A stretch of DNA of 47,672 nucleotides from a virus, in IMG/VR virus record IMGVR_UViG_3300009285_000106, positions 1 to 47,672 of that record; one strand, 5' to 3'. This document shows, piece after piece, positions 39,408 through 47,672 of this stretch. How positions within the stretch are numbered: position 1 is the stretch's first letter; each line of letters opens with the position of its first letter. The notes under the pieces are model-generated. The model worked only from the letters and a program-made list of their open reading frames with translations. It did not search any database and was not told the DNA's origin. Made by a program: the position numbers and the translations under genes.

Positions 39408-40049
39408 TCAGAGCGTTGCTCTTAGTTGATATGCCCATTCCCCGTTATCGTTCCGTTCGGGCCACGCGGCTATTTCCCCGATGTGCCCGATCCATGTTTC
39501 CGTGTCCATGTATATGTCGTACCCGGCTTCCCGGATTTTATCGCAAAACTCAAGGTCGAATGAAAGATTCTCTGCCGACCGTGGATGATTGTTCGTATAC
39601 CACGGTTCCGGGATTTTCTCGAATACTTCGCGCCGCATCAGCATCCCGGATGTGCCGACACAACGGTTTCCTATATTCACCAGCCCCGTCCAGCCCTGCA
39701 TGTCCGCCCATTCAATCTGCCGAAGTCCAGCATCCATCGGGTTGTGAAGTGTAGGGCCGTAAGGCGTCGTTCGCCGAACATTCACCGGGCAAACGACCGG
39801 AACCTCATGAGCCAAGAGATTCTTCAGTACATCCGGCTCGAACACATGGTCGTTGTCTATAAGCCATACCCACTCGAAATCGTTTGCCAGCATCATGCGT
39901 ATCATCTGATTGTAGTTATGGGCGATGTTGTTGCCGATGCCCCACGACAGAACGCTGCCGCCGGGCTTCTGCAAAGCGTGAAGGGCCATCTCGAACGCCA
40001 CGTACCGGGCCAGTTCCATTGACGCGACGCCGATAATGCCCTTGCTCAC
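39408..40049 (-). CDS. Family 2 (GT-A) glycosyltransferase, 213 aa
   Basis: The chain has IAHNYNQMIRMMLANDFEWV, the metal-binding DND at 65-67 in VWLIDNDHVF, VPVVCPVN, a GNRCVGTSGMLMRREVF acceptor-loop region and FDLEFCDKIREAGYDI followed by GHIGE. These match the GT-A nucleotide-sugar binding fold. The target sugar and acceptor are unknown. It is coupled to the methyltransferase gene upstream (four-base overlap). It could decorate virion proteins, DNA or host polysaccharide. Confidence 0.8.
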   Translation of the reverse strand: MSKGIIGVASMELARYVAFEMALHALQKPGGSVLSWGIGNNIAHNYNQMIRMMLANDFEWVWLIDNDHVFEPDVLKNLLAHEVPVVCPVNVRRTTPYGPTLHNPMDAGLRQIEWADMQGWTGLVNIGNRCVGTSGMLMRREVFEKIPEPWYTNNHPRSAENLSFDLEFCDKIREAGYDIYMDTETWIGHIGEIAAWPERNDNGEWAYQLRATL

Positions 40050-40540
40050 AGGCCCATTCCTCCGAAAACTGCGACGACATCCACTGTATTGCTTACCATG
40101 CTGGTTAGCGCCTTGCCCCGTGCTTTCCAGTCATAGCGGTATGTGAAATCGTTTAGCACTTCGTATCCATACAAATCGGGGTTGTTCGTGTCGTGCGCGA
40201 TAATGACCGGCACATGCGCCAGCTGCCGTATAGACTCCCCGCGCTGTTCCGCTATGCCGTGATCGACAAACGCCAGTCCCCATTCGCGGTCGTACTCCGG
40301 TAGATTCCTGTAATCATCCACCAGAACAAACTCATGCCAGTCCTTGATGTAGTGCGGCGTGAATTGACCGAACCACGGTTTGTTTGATTCCACCGTGAGC
40401 AATGTTCTTCCGGTGCTTCCGCACAGCCCATGTAGCATGAGTGTGCTACCATATCCAGCCCCCAATTCGATAACCGGGCCGGTTGTCCGGTTGAACGCCG
40501 CCGCAAGCAACGCGACATGGGAAAAGTAGTTCGTATCCAC
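40046..40540 (-). CDS. Class I SAM-dependent methyltransferase, 164 aa
   Basis: Motif I is VIELGAGYGST (residues 23-33). LLTVESNKPW is the acidic post-motif II strand, and AFVDHG and PVIIAHDTN follow. Short length and lack of target domain suggest a small-molecule or sugar methyltransferase. It overlaps the glycosyltransferase by four bases, so the two may act on the same glycan. The start overlaps the upstream stop. Confidence 0.75.
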   Translation of the reverse strand: MDTNYFSHVALLAAAFNRTTGPVIELGAGYGSTLMLHGLCGSTGRTLLTVESNKPWFGQFTPHYIKDWHEFVLVDDYRNLPEYDREWGLAFVDHGIAEQRGESIRQLAHVPVIIAHDTNNPDLYGYEVLNDFTYRYDWKARGKALTSMVSNTVDVVAVFGGMGL

Positions 40541-40803
40541 TATACCTCTTCCCCTTCAGCATCAATCTTCTTCTGAATCTTTTTAACCCGACGAAGTGTT
40601 TCCTTACACACTGATAGTATTTCCGCCAATGATACTTCAGTTTCCAAAACACCTTTATTGACATACCCATCCCCGCTGCAATTAGAGCAGTCAATGATTA
40701 TATCAACAACATCGCCATTAGCATCAACATCACTACATAATATCCTTTTACCGCTTCCACCACAATAAAAGCACTTGTCGTTTATGGCATATTGTTCGCT
40801 CAT
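40540..40803 (-). CDS. Zinc-finger protein with CxxCxGxG-type sites, 87 aa
   Basis: ATG at 40803 was chosen over an upstream extension that runs over the hairpin. Residues 11-18 read CFYCGGSG and 39-46 CSNCSGDG, DnaJ-like zinc pairs, followed by a helical, Lys-rich C-terminus. It heads the methyltransferase/glycosyltransferase group. Visibly more A/T than its neighbours. Confidence 0.7.
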   Translation of the reverse strand: MSEQYAINDKCFYCGGSGKRILCSDVDANGDVVDIIIDCSNCSGDGYVNKGVLETEVSLAEILSVCKETLRRVKKIQKKIDAEGEEV

Positions 40804-40827
40804 ATTCTTGCCATTCGTTAAATGGAT

Positions 40828-40858
40828 GCTGAGGCCGCCGTTAAGAGACGGCCCCAGC
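40828..40858 (-). terminator. Strong hairpin after the beta-helix gene
   Basis: On the minus strand GCTGGGGCCGTC pairs with GGCGGCCTCAGC (12 bases, two G-U) over a 7-base loop. Only a weak run of T follows, so it may stop or process the transcript of the capsid genes. Confidence 0.55.
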
Positions 40859-40867
40859 AGGTTAAAA

Positions 40868-41860
40868 TTACGAAGCCACGATGCCAAGGCCACCAGTCGC
40901 ATGGCCCGCACCGTGAGTGACGTACACCTTGTCGTTCCCGGTAACGGAATCCCACAGCGCCCAACCAATCATGCCGCAGTTCTGGAACAGCAAACCGCAG
41001 TTGTTGGGAGCCGCTCCTGTCGCAAGCAGCACTGAGGTAAGGGCTGTAACCGCACCCGGATTCCAGTTGGTGAAGGTGCAATCCTTGAAAATGATCCAGC
41101 CATTCAGGGCGGAGGCGGTGTAGAGGCCGATAGCGCCCTTCCCGGCAGTCGCGGAGTACGAAAGCACTTCGCAACCCGTGAACTTGTTCTTGCTCTGCGC
41201 AGCGCTCAGAACGATGTTCGCGTTGGCTGCGGCACGGATGATCGTATTCGTGCCAAACAAGCAGTCAACAAACTCGTTCTCAGACGATGCCAGGTTGAGG
41301 TCATGGCAACCGAGACTTGACCCCGCCGAAAGCGCAACCGCTCCCGGAGTAGCGTGTCCACCACCGTGAATATGGCAGCCGACAAATTTATTCCGGTTGC
41401 CTGTCACCTTGAGACATCCGAGCGCGGTGTTCGCATCGCCATAGTTGGCGATATTGAGGTTCACAAACAGATTGTTCGCACCCTGAACGTCAATCAGGTA
41501 CGCGAGGTCAGCGGTAGCACTCGCGGAAATTCTCGCGCGGCCCTCATAGATTGACCCGGACGAAAGACCGACAGTGGTAATGCCGTTCTTGGACCAGTCT
41601 ATAACCGCAGTGAGAGCGGAACTGGTAGCCGCTGCCGTGCTGCCGTAAGACACATGCGCGATGCCGTCGCCAGCACCATCCGTGCATTTTCCATACGCCG
41701 TAGTAATATCGGCCAGCGGTTTGTCCATCGACTTGCCGGAATTGCCGTTCGAGCCGATGCCCGGCACGACAAAGTAATACTGCCCGCGAATTGCGGGAAG
41801 CGTCCCATACACCGGAATACCGCCGCTGTACACAGGACCGCTATAATGTGTTCCACCCAT
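40868..41860 (-). CDS. Parallel beta-helix protein, capsid-linked, 330 aa
   Basis: The front has VPGIGSNGNSGKSMDKPLADI, a usual lead into pectate-lyase-like helices. The body repeats short coils with N, G and V (CLKVTGNRNKFVGCHIHGGG, ASSENEFVDCLFGTN, AAQSKNKFTGCEVLS, WIIFKDCTFTN). No catalytic site can be picked out. The gene follows the major capsid gene, so a head fibre or decoration is as likely as a tail spike. Confidence 0.7.
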   Translation of the reverse strand: MGGTHYSGPVYSGGIPVYGTLPAIRGQYYFVVPGIGSNGNSGKSMDKPLADITTAYGKCTDGAGDGIAHVSYGSTAAATSSALTAVIDWSKNGITTVGLSSGSIYEGRARISASATADLAYLIDVQGANNLFVNLNIANYGDANTALGCLKVTGNRNKFVGCHIHGGGHATPGAVALSAGSSLGCHDLNLASSENEFVDCLFGTNTIIRAAANANIVLSAAQSKNKFTGCEVLSYSATAGKGAIGLYTASALNGWIIFKDCTFTNWNPGAVTALTSVLLATGAAPNNCGLLFQNCGMIGWALWDSVTGNDKVYVTHGAGHATGGLGIVAS

Positions 41861-41885
41861 CTTCAGCCACCCATCGTTTTGGGCA

Positions 41886-41912
41886 GTAGCGGGGCGGGTT
41901 AGACCCCGCTAC
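41886..41912 (-). terminator. Hairpin after the major capsid gene
   Basis: GTAGCGGGG (41886-41894) and CCCCGCTAC (41904-41912) pair perfectly over nine bases. There is no T tract. Position between capsid and next gene suggests transcript damping or processing. Confidence 0.5.
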
Positions 41913-41949
41913 CAGCCGTTGTTAAGTTACTGCTGTTAAACTACTTGCT

Positions 41950-42861
41950 TCAGCCACCAGGCGACGCGAAGATACCCTTGGGATCGGCGTAGCCGAAGGT
42001 ATAGCGCCCGACACCCTTGAAGCAGAAGTTATCGGTGTCGAACTCCTTGTCCTTCGCCAGGCCGTCTTTCCGGCGCTCCTGATAAATCATGCCGTTCGCA
42101 CAGTCGGTGATGAGGAACCACGCATCGGAGTCAGTCAGTTGGTTGTTGACGTGATACCCGCCGGGGATGATACCAATGGAGCGAATCGCATTGATGTCAT
42201 TGTCGGCACTGTCAACACGGCCCGGAGTCTTGAGCAACCGTTCGGCGTTGAACCGGTCGTTGCCGTGGATGATGAGGCGCACCGGCTTGATGCCGATAGG
42301 CAGCCCACGGTCGTCAGTCCAAGCGTCGATGTCGATGCACGCCTGTTCGAGCGCGTACTCATTGAGATCGGACGCGGTGGTCAGTTCGTTCTTGTACGTT
42401 CCGCCGCCACGATTGATGTGGAGGAGCGAACAGAGTTCGAGGCCGTCAGCGCCGAGATAGGACGTACTGAACGCCCGGTTGAGCACGTTAGCGCCGACCT
42501 GTTCCTTCGTCTTCCGAAGTGAACGGGCAAGCGATTTCGCGCCCTCGGTTGCAATCTTGATGCCCTGCCCATCGTCAACGGCTTCCTCGGTGACTTTGAT
42601 ACCGAGGCCATACTTGACGTTGGTGAGGCGAGAGACGAATCCCTGCGCCATTGTGTCGTAAGACACCGCTTCGCCTTCAGCAATGACAGGCGCAAGGCCG
42701 GTGCCGCTCATGGAGACATATTCCTCGTATGCCAACGTGGAAGTCTCCTTGGTGAAAATCTTGTCCCACTGGACCTCGTGGTCTTTGTAGGACAGGCCAA
42801 AATACAGTTTGACCCCAGGCCAAACAGCTTTGGCAAATGCAGAGGTTGTGATGAGACCCAT
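41950..42861 (-). CDS. Major capsid protein, HK97-like, 303 aa
   Basis: The chain has WDKIFTKETSTLAYEEYVSM, EGEAVSYDTMAQGFVSRLTN near residue 65, VKYGLGIKVTEEAVDDGQG and a C-terminal NFCFKGVGRYTFGYADPKGI. These match the HK97-fold/Mu gpT-like capsid family, and the size is normal. It is preceded by scaffold and probable decoration genes and followed by a hairpin. It forms the capsid shell. Confidence 0.85.
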   Translation of the reverse strand: MGLITTSAFAKAVWPGVKLYFGLSYKDHEVQWDKIFTKETSTLAYEEYVSMSGTGLAPVIAEGEAVSYDTMAQGFVSRLTNVKYGLGIKVTEEAVDDGQGIKIATEGAKSLARSLRKTKEQVGANVLNRAFSTSYLGADGLELCSLLHINRGGGTYKNELTTASDLNEYALEQACIDIDAWTDDRGLPIGIKPVRLIIHGNDRFNAERLLKTPGRVDSADNDINAIRSIGIIPGGYHVNNQLTDSDAWFLITDCANGMIYQERRKDGLAKDKEFDTDNFCFKGVGRYTFGYADPKGIFASPGG

Positions 42862-42907
42862 GTGAAACCCTCCTGATTGTTGTCGTGTGGATTAGCACAC
42901 GGATCGG

Positions 42908-43483
42908 TTAGACACCAGTTGTCCCGGTTTCAGTGACAAGCTGCTTGTCAAGAACAACGACGAGCACCTTGTTATTCGTGGTGTTGATCTCGTTGTCGGC
43001 GCGATCAGGAAGGCCAATGATCTTTAATTGATAGGTATTGGTCGTCGCTTCGGTCGCATTGACCTCGAACCCTGAAGTACCGGCAGTGCGGGAACCGGAC
43101 TGCGTGAGGACGATATTGGCGTTCATGCCAATCTCGGTCACGTCAACCGCCGCATTCGCCTGAGCCTCGTAAACCGCGTTCGGATCAATACAGACGAACA
43201 CGGTGGCGGCATCGGCACCATCAACCCACGTTCCTCGATCCAGATGCGTCGGCTGCGTCTTGATGCCAACGACAACGCCGAGAATCGGGTTGCCGTCACC
43301 GGCAGTTGAGACGGTCACGCCGGTATTCCCGGTCGCGGAGTCACCCGTGCCGGAGAACGCAACCGGATCGCCAACGAACATATCGTTGGTCACGGTCGTC
43401 CCGGCCGATTTGTAGCACGGGATAACCAACCGGCAATCGTACTTGACCGGCCTGAATCCTGTAATCTGGTCGGTATTTGCCAT
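42908..43483 (-). CDS. Probable head decoration protein, 191 aa
   Basis: The chain is beta-rich: ITGFRPVKYDCRLVIPCYKS, FVGDPVAFSG, NPILGVVVGIKTQP, VFVCIDPNAVYEAQANA. Small Gly/Thr-rich proteins with this pattern upstream of the capsid gene are capsid-stabilising proteins in many phages. Identity is by pattern and place only. Confidence 0.68.
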   Translation of the reverse strand: MANTDQITGFRPVKYDCRLVIPCYKSAGTTVTNDMFVGDPVAFSGTGDSATGNTGVTVSTAGDGNPILGVVVGIKTQPTHLDRGTWVDGADAATVFVCIDPNAVYEAQANAAVDVTEIGMNANIVLTQSGSRTAGTSGFEVNATEATTNTYQLKIIGLPDRADNEINTTNNKVLVVVLDKQLVTETGTTGV

Positions 43484-43500
43484 AGAAATTTATCCTTGCG

Positions 43501-44121
43501 TTAAGTCTTTACGGTCGTTTCACCGTAACTGTTCGGCATTGATGTGCCGCGCAGTATCGGCTCTTCGGCGCGTTTGATGCGGTCGGTTTTCGCCTGCTGG
43601 TCTTCCTCATACCACTCTTTTGGTTTCGCCATGAGGTATGCCCGCTCTCCGTTCGAGTTCACGATCCGCGATACGAGTGCGCTGTCCGCGCCGGACTCAA
43701 GTGCGCTCGTCCATCCTGGGTCGCGCTCCATGCCCTCGGGAGCTTCGACCAGTTGCCATCCTGCGGCTTCATATTCTTTGACTCGCTGCCCTGTGCCGTT
43801 GGTATCGTTCACGAAACGCAGTGTGAGGTTATGCGCCTCTGCCATCTCCTTCGCCCACAGCGGCGCGTCTAACTTGGTCGTGCCGTGCATAGCTCTGCGG
43901 TGGCGGTTGCGTTCCGGGTCGCGCCAGCGGTCTGCTGTCTGGCGGGTACGGGGTGCGGGTTCCGGCGGCTTCTGTGCGCCGGTCGTCTCGGGTGCCGTTT
44001 CCTGTGTCGGCTGGTCCTGCTGGTCTATGGATTCCACGATCTGCTCCTGTGTGGGTTCAATCGGCTTCTCAGCCGGGGTTCGCCTTCTCGTAACGGTGCG
44101 CTTCCGTGTTTTCGTTGCCAT
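43501..44121 (-). CDS. Hypothetical basic N-terminus protein, 206 aa
   Basis: MATKTRKRTVTRRRTP gives a strongly basic start, then a Gln/Glu/Pro linker to residue 70, then a globular half with LTLRFVNDTNGTGQRVKEYEAAG and ERAYLMAKPKEWY. Its place between scaffold and decoration genes suggests a head protein or assembly factor. Confidence 0.6.
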   Translation of the reverse strand: MATKTRKRTVTRRRTPAEKPIEPTQEQIVESIDQQDQPTQETAPETTGAQKPPEPAPRTRQTADRWRDPERNRHRRAMHGTTKLDAPLWAKEMAEAHNLTLRFVNDTNGTGQRVKEYEAAGWQLVEAPEGMERDPGWTSALESGADSALVSRIVNSNGERAYLMAKPKEWYEEDQQAKTDRIKRAEEPILRGTSMPNSYGETTVKT

Positions 44122-44127
44122 CTTGGT

Positions 44128-45141
44128 TTATCCTTCCTTGTCGATTGAGTCGAGGTAATCCTGCTTCGTCTTGAAAATCCCGAGATCGCGGAATTTCTTG
44201 AATGCCTGCTGTTCGACGACACTCATCTCATGCGCCTCGCGCCGGTGTTTTCCCGACTGGCGGGCGGGACTATGACTTGCGTCGATCACATCCGCTGTGC
44301 GCTTCTGCGGCTTCACTGGTGCCGGGTTAAGGATCGCATCCATCCGCTCAGTGATCTTTTCGAGCACCTTGGTATTCGGCCAATCGGGATGCGACGCCCT
44401 GATACTCGCGTCTATACCGTGAGCGGTGAGCCGGTTGTCCTCGCTTGCGTCGTACCATTTGTTCACGTCCCGCCATGCGTCGAACTCATCGAGCATTTCC
44501 TTGGTAAACTTCGGCCGCTCGGTTGCCTGTTCCGCTGGTTTTTTAACATCTTCAGCGGTCGGAATCTGTGCGTTCAGCCGCGCGATTTCATCGTTTATTG
44601 CCTTAAACCGCTCCTTATCAACGGCCTCGAACGCCTCATCCGCGTCGGCTTCGAGCGCCTTGATCTGTGCTTTCAGTTCCGATGTGGAGCGTTCGTCGAA
44701 GCGCCGGATCAGGCCGTCGATCTTGCGGTCGCGCTCGCGCACTTCATCGCGGAGCAGACCAACGGTATCCTTGAGCGTTTCAGTGATATTCCATTGTTTT
44801 TCCACGAACTCTTTTGCGTCAAGCGGACCGGATTCCCGGAATCCCCACTTATGCGCTATTTCAAGCAGATCGTCGGAATATGTCTTCGCGGCGGATTCCT
44901 CTACATCCGCTTGTACCTCTGTATCGGTATCGCCCGTGTCGGATGATTCATCTTCAGAATCGGATGATTCGTCGGATGATTCCTCCTTATCGGGCAAAGT
45001 AGTATCGTCTTTAATCACGCTTTCATGCGTGTCATCGCCGGATGCGGCTGCGAGGTCGTCGGCGTTGTATGTTTCGTGTATGCCTTCGTCCTCGTCGTCA
45101 TCAACGGCGGTTGCGTTTTTATCGTCCACCTGGGTCGTCAT
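44128..45141 (-). CDS. Scaffolding protein, 337 aa
   Basis: The first 95 residues are extremely acidic (runs of D, E and S). The middle (about 100-200) is coiled coil (TLKDTVGLLRDEVRERDRKI, SELKAQIKALEADAD). The end is basic (SGKHRREAHEMS), as is usual where a scaffold binds the coat. Size and location between portal and capsid genes fit. It overlaps the GroES-like gene by four bases. Confidence 0.78.
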   Translation of the reverse strand: MTTQVDDKNATAVDDDEDEGIHETYNADDLAAASGDDTHESVIKDDTTLPDKEESSDESSDSEDESSDTGDTDTEVQADVEESAAKTYSDDLLEIAHKWGFRESGPLDAKEFVEKQWNITETLKDTVGLLRDEVRERDRKIDGLIRRFDERSTSELKAQIKALEADADEAFEAVDKERFKAINDEIARLNAQIPTAEDVKKPAEQATERPKFTKEMLDEFDAWRDVNKWYDASEDNRLTAHGIDASIRASHPDWPNTKVLEKITERMDAILNPAPVKPQKRTADVIDASHSPARQSGKHRREAHEMSVVEQQAFKKFRDLGIFKTKQDYLDSIDKEG

Positions 45142-45440
45142 TCCTCATCCTCCACCTCTATGGCTGTTACGTCCTCATCGTTGAGAACCAGATACTTGTC
45201 ATTCTCGTTGTCACCGAACCACACTTCATCGCCGGTGAATTTCTTGTACCAGACCTTTGCGCCGATGGCGACATTCTGTAGCCCATAGGCTACATCCGGC
45301 CCTTTCGCCATAAGTGTCCCGCGCTTCCAGGCACGCTTCATCCGGTCGCGCAGTTCATCGGGGATAACGATTCCCCCTGAGGTTGTTTCTTTGATTTCTT
45401 CCTGCTTTATGAGAACCTTGTACCCAAGCGGCTTAATCAT
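45138..45440 (-). CDS. groES: GroES-like co-chaperonin, 100 aa
   Basis: The chain follows the Cpn10 pattern: KPLGYKVLIKQEEIKETTSGGIVIPD, where GGIVIPD is the mobile-loop region that contacts GroEL, then GTLMAKGPDV, GAKVWYKKFTGDEV and YLVLNDEDVTAI. Length is normal for GroES. It likely works with the host GroEL to fold capsid proteins, as phage gp31-like proteins do. No groEL lies in the window. It is coupled to both neighbours. Confidence 0.88.
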   Translation of the reverse strand: MIKPLGYKVLIKQEEIKETTSGGIVIPDELRDRMKRAWKRGTLMAKGPDVAYGLQNVAIGAKVWYKKFTGDEVWFGDNENDKYLVLNDEDVTAIEVEDEE

Positions 45441-45706
45441 TGCGGTTCCTCCCCGTCGTCTTCATCTTCACCCGTTTCCACCTGCCCGTCACGGAGATCG
45501 AGATTCAATACAGCCAATGCGCCTTGCATCCAGCCGCATACCTCCGCGTATTCCATCGCCGTTCTATCCGGCGACTCCTTCCTCAGACATGCCCCGTCCG
45601 ATAGTGCCTCCCGTTTCTCCTGTATTTCCTGCTCCACCCGGCGCTTCCATTCCAATGTTACCGGGTTCCCCAACCACGCTTCTACTTCCCTCCAGTGTAT
45701 CTTCAC
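45437..45706 (-). CDS. Small protein overprinted on the portal 3' end, 89 aa
   Basis: GTG at 45706 follows a strong AGGAGGAG with eight bases between, inside the portal gene. The protein (EVEAWLGNPVTLEWKRRV, then YAEVCGWMQGALAVLNLDL) is a helical phage protein that commonly follows portals. The first 143 bases overlap the portal reading in another frame. The stop overlaps the GroES-like start. Role unknown. Confidence 0.78.
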   Translation of the reverse strand: MKIHWREVEAWLGNPVTLEWKRRVEQEIQEKREALSDGACLRKESPDRTAMEYAEVCGWMQGALAVLNLDLRDGQVETGEDEDDGEEPQ

Positions 45707-47672
45707 CTTCCGCTCCTCCTCCCATCATCATTTCGCCCATCTTATTCAAGCGGTCTATGAGTTTGTTCATCTCGGTCGCCCGCTGGTCAAGCAGCATCTT
45801 CAATGATTCAATCGTAGTTGCGGCATCCTCCGATTCCGCCTTCGCCAGCAATAGGGTCGCGTTGGCGTTCAGTTGCCCGATTTCAGCCTTGATACGTTCC
45901 ATTTCCGCCATTGTTTTCAGGCGTTCCACCTGGAACCGGGTTTCCTGAAGCGTCTGCCGCGCTTCCTTCACCGCCAGTTCACCCTTCTTGAGTTCGATTT
46001 CCGGGTCGGTCATGGCCGCAAGTTCCTCTTTCGGCCGCATGAACGACTTGGCGTCGGGAATGCTCATAGCTTCGAGCAGATTCATCTTGATCTTGCGGCT
46101 GTCAAATTCCGGGTCGTTGACGAAATCCATGAGTGTTTGCGCCCGGAGCATCGTTACCGCGTCGCTCATATTATTCGGGTCGCATTCCGGGATAACATCG
46201 CAATCGCGGTCTTCGTAATCGGCGCGGGCAACGGAGTTCGGCTCGTCAACTACCGTGAAATATTCCTCATCCGTCAGGTACAGCCGGTTAAGCCGGTGGA
46301 GTTTCTTGAATTCCTCGCGCAACGCTCTGTAGATGCGCTTGTAGACGCCAGAATAGACTTTCAGTGATTGTTCGATCAATGTGACGGTCGTCGTCGCCGG
46401 CGTGTTCGCGGGCGGCATCTCGCCAGCCAGAAGGTCGCTGTTTGAAATCATCTTCGAGGTGCTGATCATTAATTCGAGCAACTTGAATAAGACATTCGAC
46501 GGTTGCGGCGTCTCGCGGGGTACGATGCTTTCGCGCAACGTTGCCCCGGTAACGCCGACCTGCTTCCACTCGCCGGGCATAAAAGAAATCACCGCGCCGA
46601 GCGCGTTTTTGCCAAGTTGCACCGCCTTACTGATGAACCCGCCACCTGTATTCTGATTCGTCCCGGCATCAAGAAGCTGGTTTATAGTGGCGTTGACAGT
46701 CTCGTTCATGTGGCCCATGAGAAGGCCGAATCCGAGGCCGTAAATGGAACCATCAAGGGAGGGTAGAAATTGCTTTACCGTCCAGTGATTCACCGCTTTG
46801 ATTCGGGTAATGTGGCCCTCAGCGTTTCTTGTAATGCCGTCAGGGTCGAACCGTGCGGTAATCCGCACAACCGTCGAGGTATAGACATGAACTGTTACAA
46901 TCCACGGCTCTTCATAGCCGTCTTCATCGAGGTCATACCAGCGGTGCTGCTCATAGAATAAGTGCGGTGCAGCCGAATCCTGCGCGTTTATCGCGCCGTC
47001 GTCCCCGGAAAGGCTCGTATCGGCATCGTCAAGTTCTTCGACTTCGACGCCGGTGGAGTTATCATACTCGAATTTTCGGAATGTGCCCGTGCGGATGTAT
47101 GATTCAATCTCATTCGGATATAACTCGAATGGTTGTGTGATTCGCGGTGCTCGTTCAATGGATTTTACGCGGTAATTGACAATACAGTCTTCAGCATTAA
47201 CGTACTCGCTGACATTAACGCCCTTCGCGTAGTCCCGGTACGTTTTCTTGAATGTCGTGCCAACTACCGGGAGAATGAGCAATTCTGCGTCGAGTTCATC
47301 TTCCCATCCAACCATCTGTTCGGTCAACTGGTAACTCATGTGCAGGCCGATTCGATTTGCGCGATCCGCCTTTTTGCCTTCCGGGTCGGGACCGATGACG
47401 CGGCCCTTGACAATACGCCCGTTGCTCATGATTGCCGGATATGCGCGGGCGTTGAACTGTATCGCCGCTTGGGTAATGAGTGGGTACTTGATGTTGGCAC
47501 TATTCGGCCACGGAAAATCTTTCGCCTCTTTCGGCATACGCGCCAGTTTCAGGGCGTCGGCATAGTCTTCCTTCCACTGACTGCGTGAGTCGTCATCAAT
47601 CCTGGCTTCTTCAACGACGAGCGTGCCGAGTGTCTTCAGCGTGTCATCATCAAGCCCTTCGGCGGCGTTCTC
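45564..47672 (-). CDS. Portal protein, P22-like, N-terminus beyond window
   Basis: The frame is open to the right edge, so the start is beyond the window; 702 residues are visible. The usual portal patterns are here: FPWPNSANIKYPLITQAAIQ near the start, then VGTTFKKTYRDYAKGVNVSEYV, EQHRWYDLDEDGYEEPWIVT, NQLLDAGTNQNTGGGFISKAV, and a long helix-rich C-terminal stem with Glu/Ala. The last 45 residues are Gly-rich. P22 portal is of similar length. The portal forms the dodecameric gate for DNA. Confidence 0.85.
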   Translation of the reverse strand, partial: ENAAEGLDDDTLKTLGTLVVEEARIDDDSRSQWKEDYADALKLARMPKEAKDFPWPNSANIKYPLITQAAIQFNARAYPAIMSNGRIVKGRVIGPDPEGKKADRANRIGLHMSYQLTEQMVGWEDELDAELLILPVVGTTFKKTYRDYAKGVNVSEYVNAEDCIVNYRVKSIERAPRITQPFELYPNEIESYIRTGTFRKFEYDNSTGVEVEELDDADTSLSGDDGAINAQDSAAPHLFYEQHRWYDLDEDGYEEPWIVTVHVYTSTVVRITARFDPDGITRNAEGHITRIKAVNHWTVKQFLPSLDGSIYGLGFGLLMGHMNETVNATINQLLDAGTNQNTGGGFISKAVQLGKNALGAVISFMPGEWKQVGVTGATLRESIVPRETPQPSNVLFKLLELMISTSKMISNSDLLAGEMPPANTPATTTVTLIEQSLKVYSGVYKRIYRALREEFKKLHRLNRLYLTDEEYFTVVDEPNSVARADYEDRDCDVIPECDPNNMSDAVTMLRAQTLMDFVNDPEFDSRKIKMNLLEAMSIPDAKSFMRPKEELAAMTDPEIELKKGELAVKEARQTLQETRFQVERLKTMAEMERIKAEIGQLNANATLLLAKAESEDAATTIESLKMLLDQRATEMNKLIDRLNKMGEMMMGGGAEGEDTLEGSRSVVGEPGNIGMEAPGGAGNTGETGGTIGRGMSEEGVAG

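Noticed and set aside
1-47672. CRISPR arrays, integrase, attachment sites, insertion sequences
   Set aside because: No regular short repeats with spacers, no recombinase or transposase motifs and no direct-repeat borders were found.

Overview
The window is part of a tailed double-stranded DNA phage genome. The gene set points to a short-tailed, podovirus-like phage with a P22-type head and tail plan. Every gene I can support lies on the minus strand, so transcription runs from the right edge to the left. Base composition is near balanced and coding is very dense, with ATGA or TGATG stop/start overlaps almost everywhere. The host cannot be named; strong GGAGG-type ribosome sites, a Sec-type signal peptide and an M15-type endolysin fit a bacterial host, probably Gram-negative. 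No integrase, repressor, polymerase or terminase lies inside the window. The terminase would be expected beyond the right edge and replication genes beyond the left.

Right to left, the late module starts with the portal (cut by the right edge), an 89-residue protein overprinted on the portal 3' end, a GroES-like co-chaperonin, the scaffold, a basic linker protein, a probable head decoration protein and the major capsid protein. A beta-helix protein follows, then a small island with a zinc protein, a SAM-methyltransferase and a family 2 glycosyltransferase. The tail-machine genes come next: a gp4-like adaptor, three paralogous adaptor-like proteins, a beta-propeller nozzle protein that appears split in two by a tail-fibre cassette, two ejection-type proteins, a 2224-residue internal virion protein, and a spike with a signal peptide and a LamG-like end. 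Lysis and membrane genes follow (transmembrane microprotein, holin-like protein, M15 peptidase, three membrane proteins), then a DUF4406-like protein and a metallophosphoesterase. A canonical terminator near 14,190 closes this unit.

From 13,984 down to 1 lies a second tightly packed unit headed by a helix-turn-helix protein. It holds many short zinc-ribbon or unknown proteins, an annealing/recombination-type protein, two DNA methyltransferases, ASCH-domain proteins and three HNH endonucleases. Two of the HNH genes are nested in alternative frames inside the larger methyltransferase, whose own frame stays open throughout.

The least explained features are: three related, structured intergenic elements closed by GC-rich inverted repeats directly upstream of ribosome sites; a series of 24-39 residue single-membrane-span microproteins with coupled starts; the nested HNH/methyltransferase arrangement; and the split nozzle gene.
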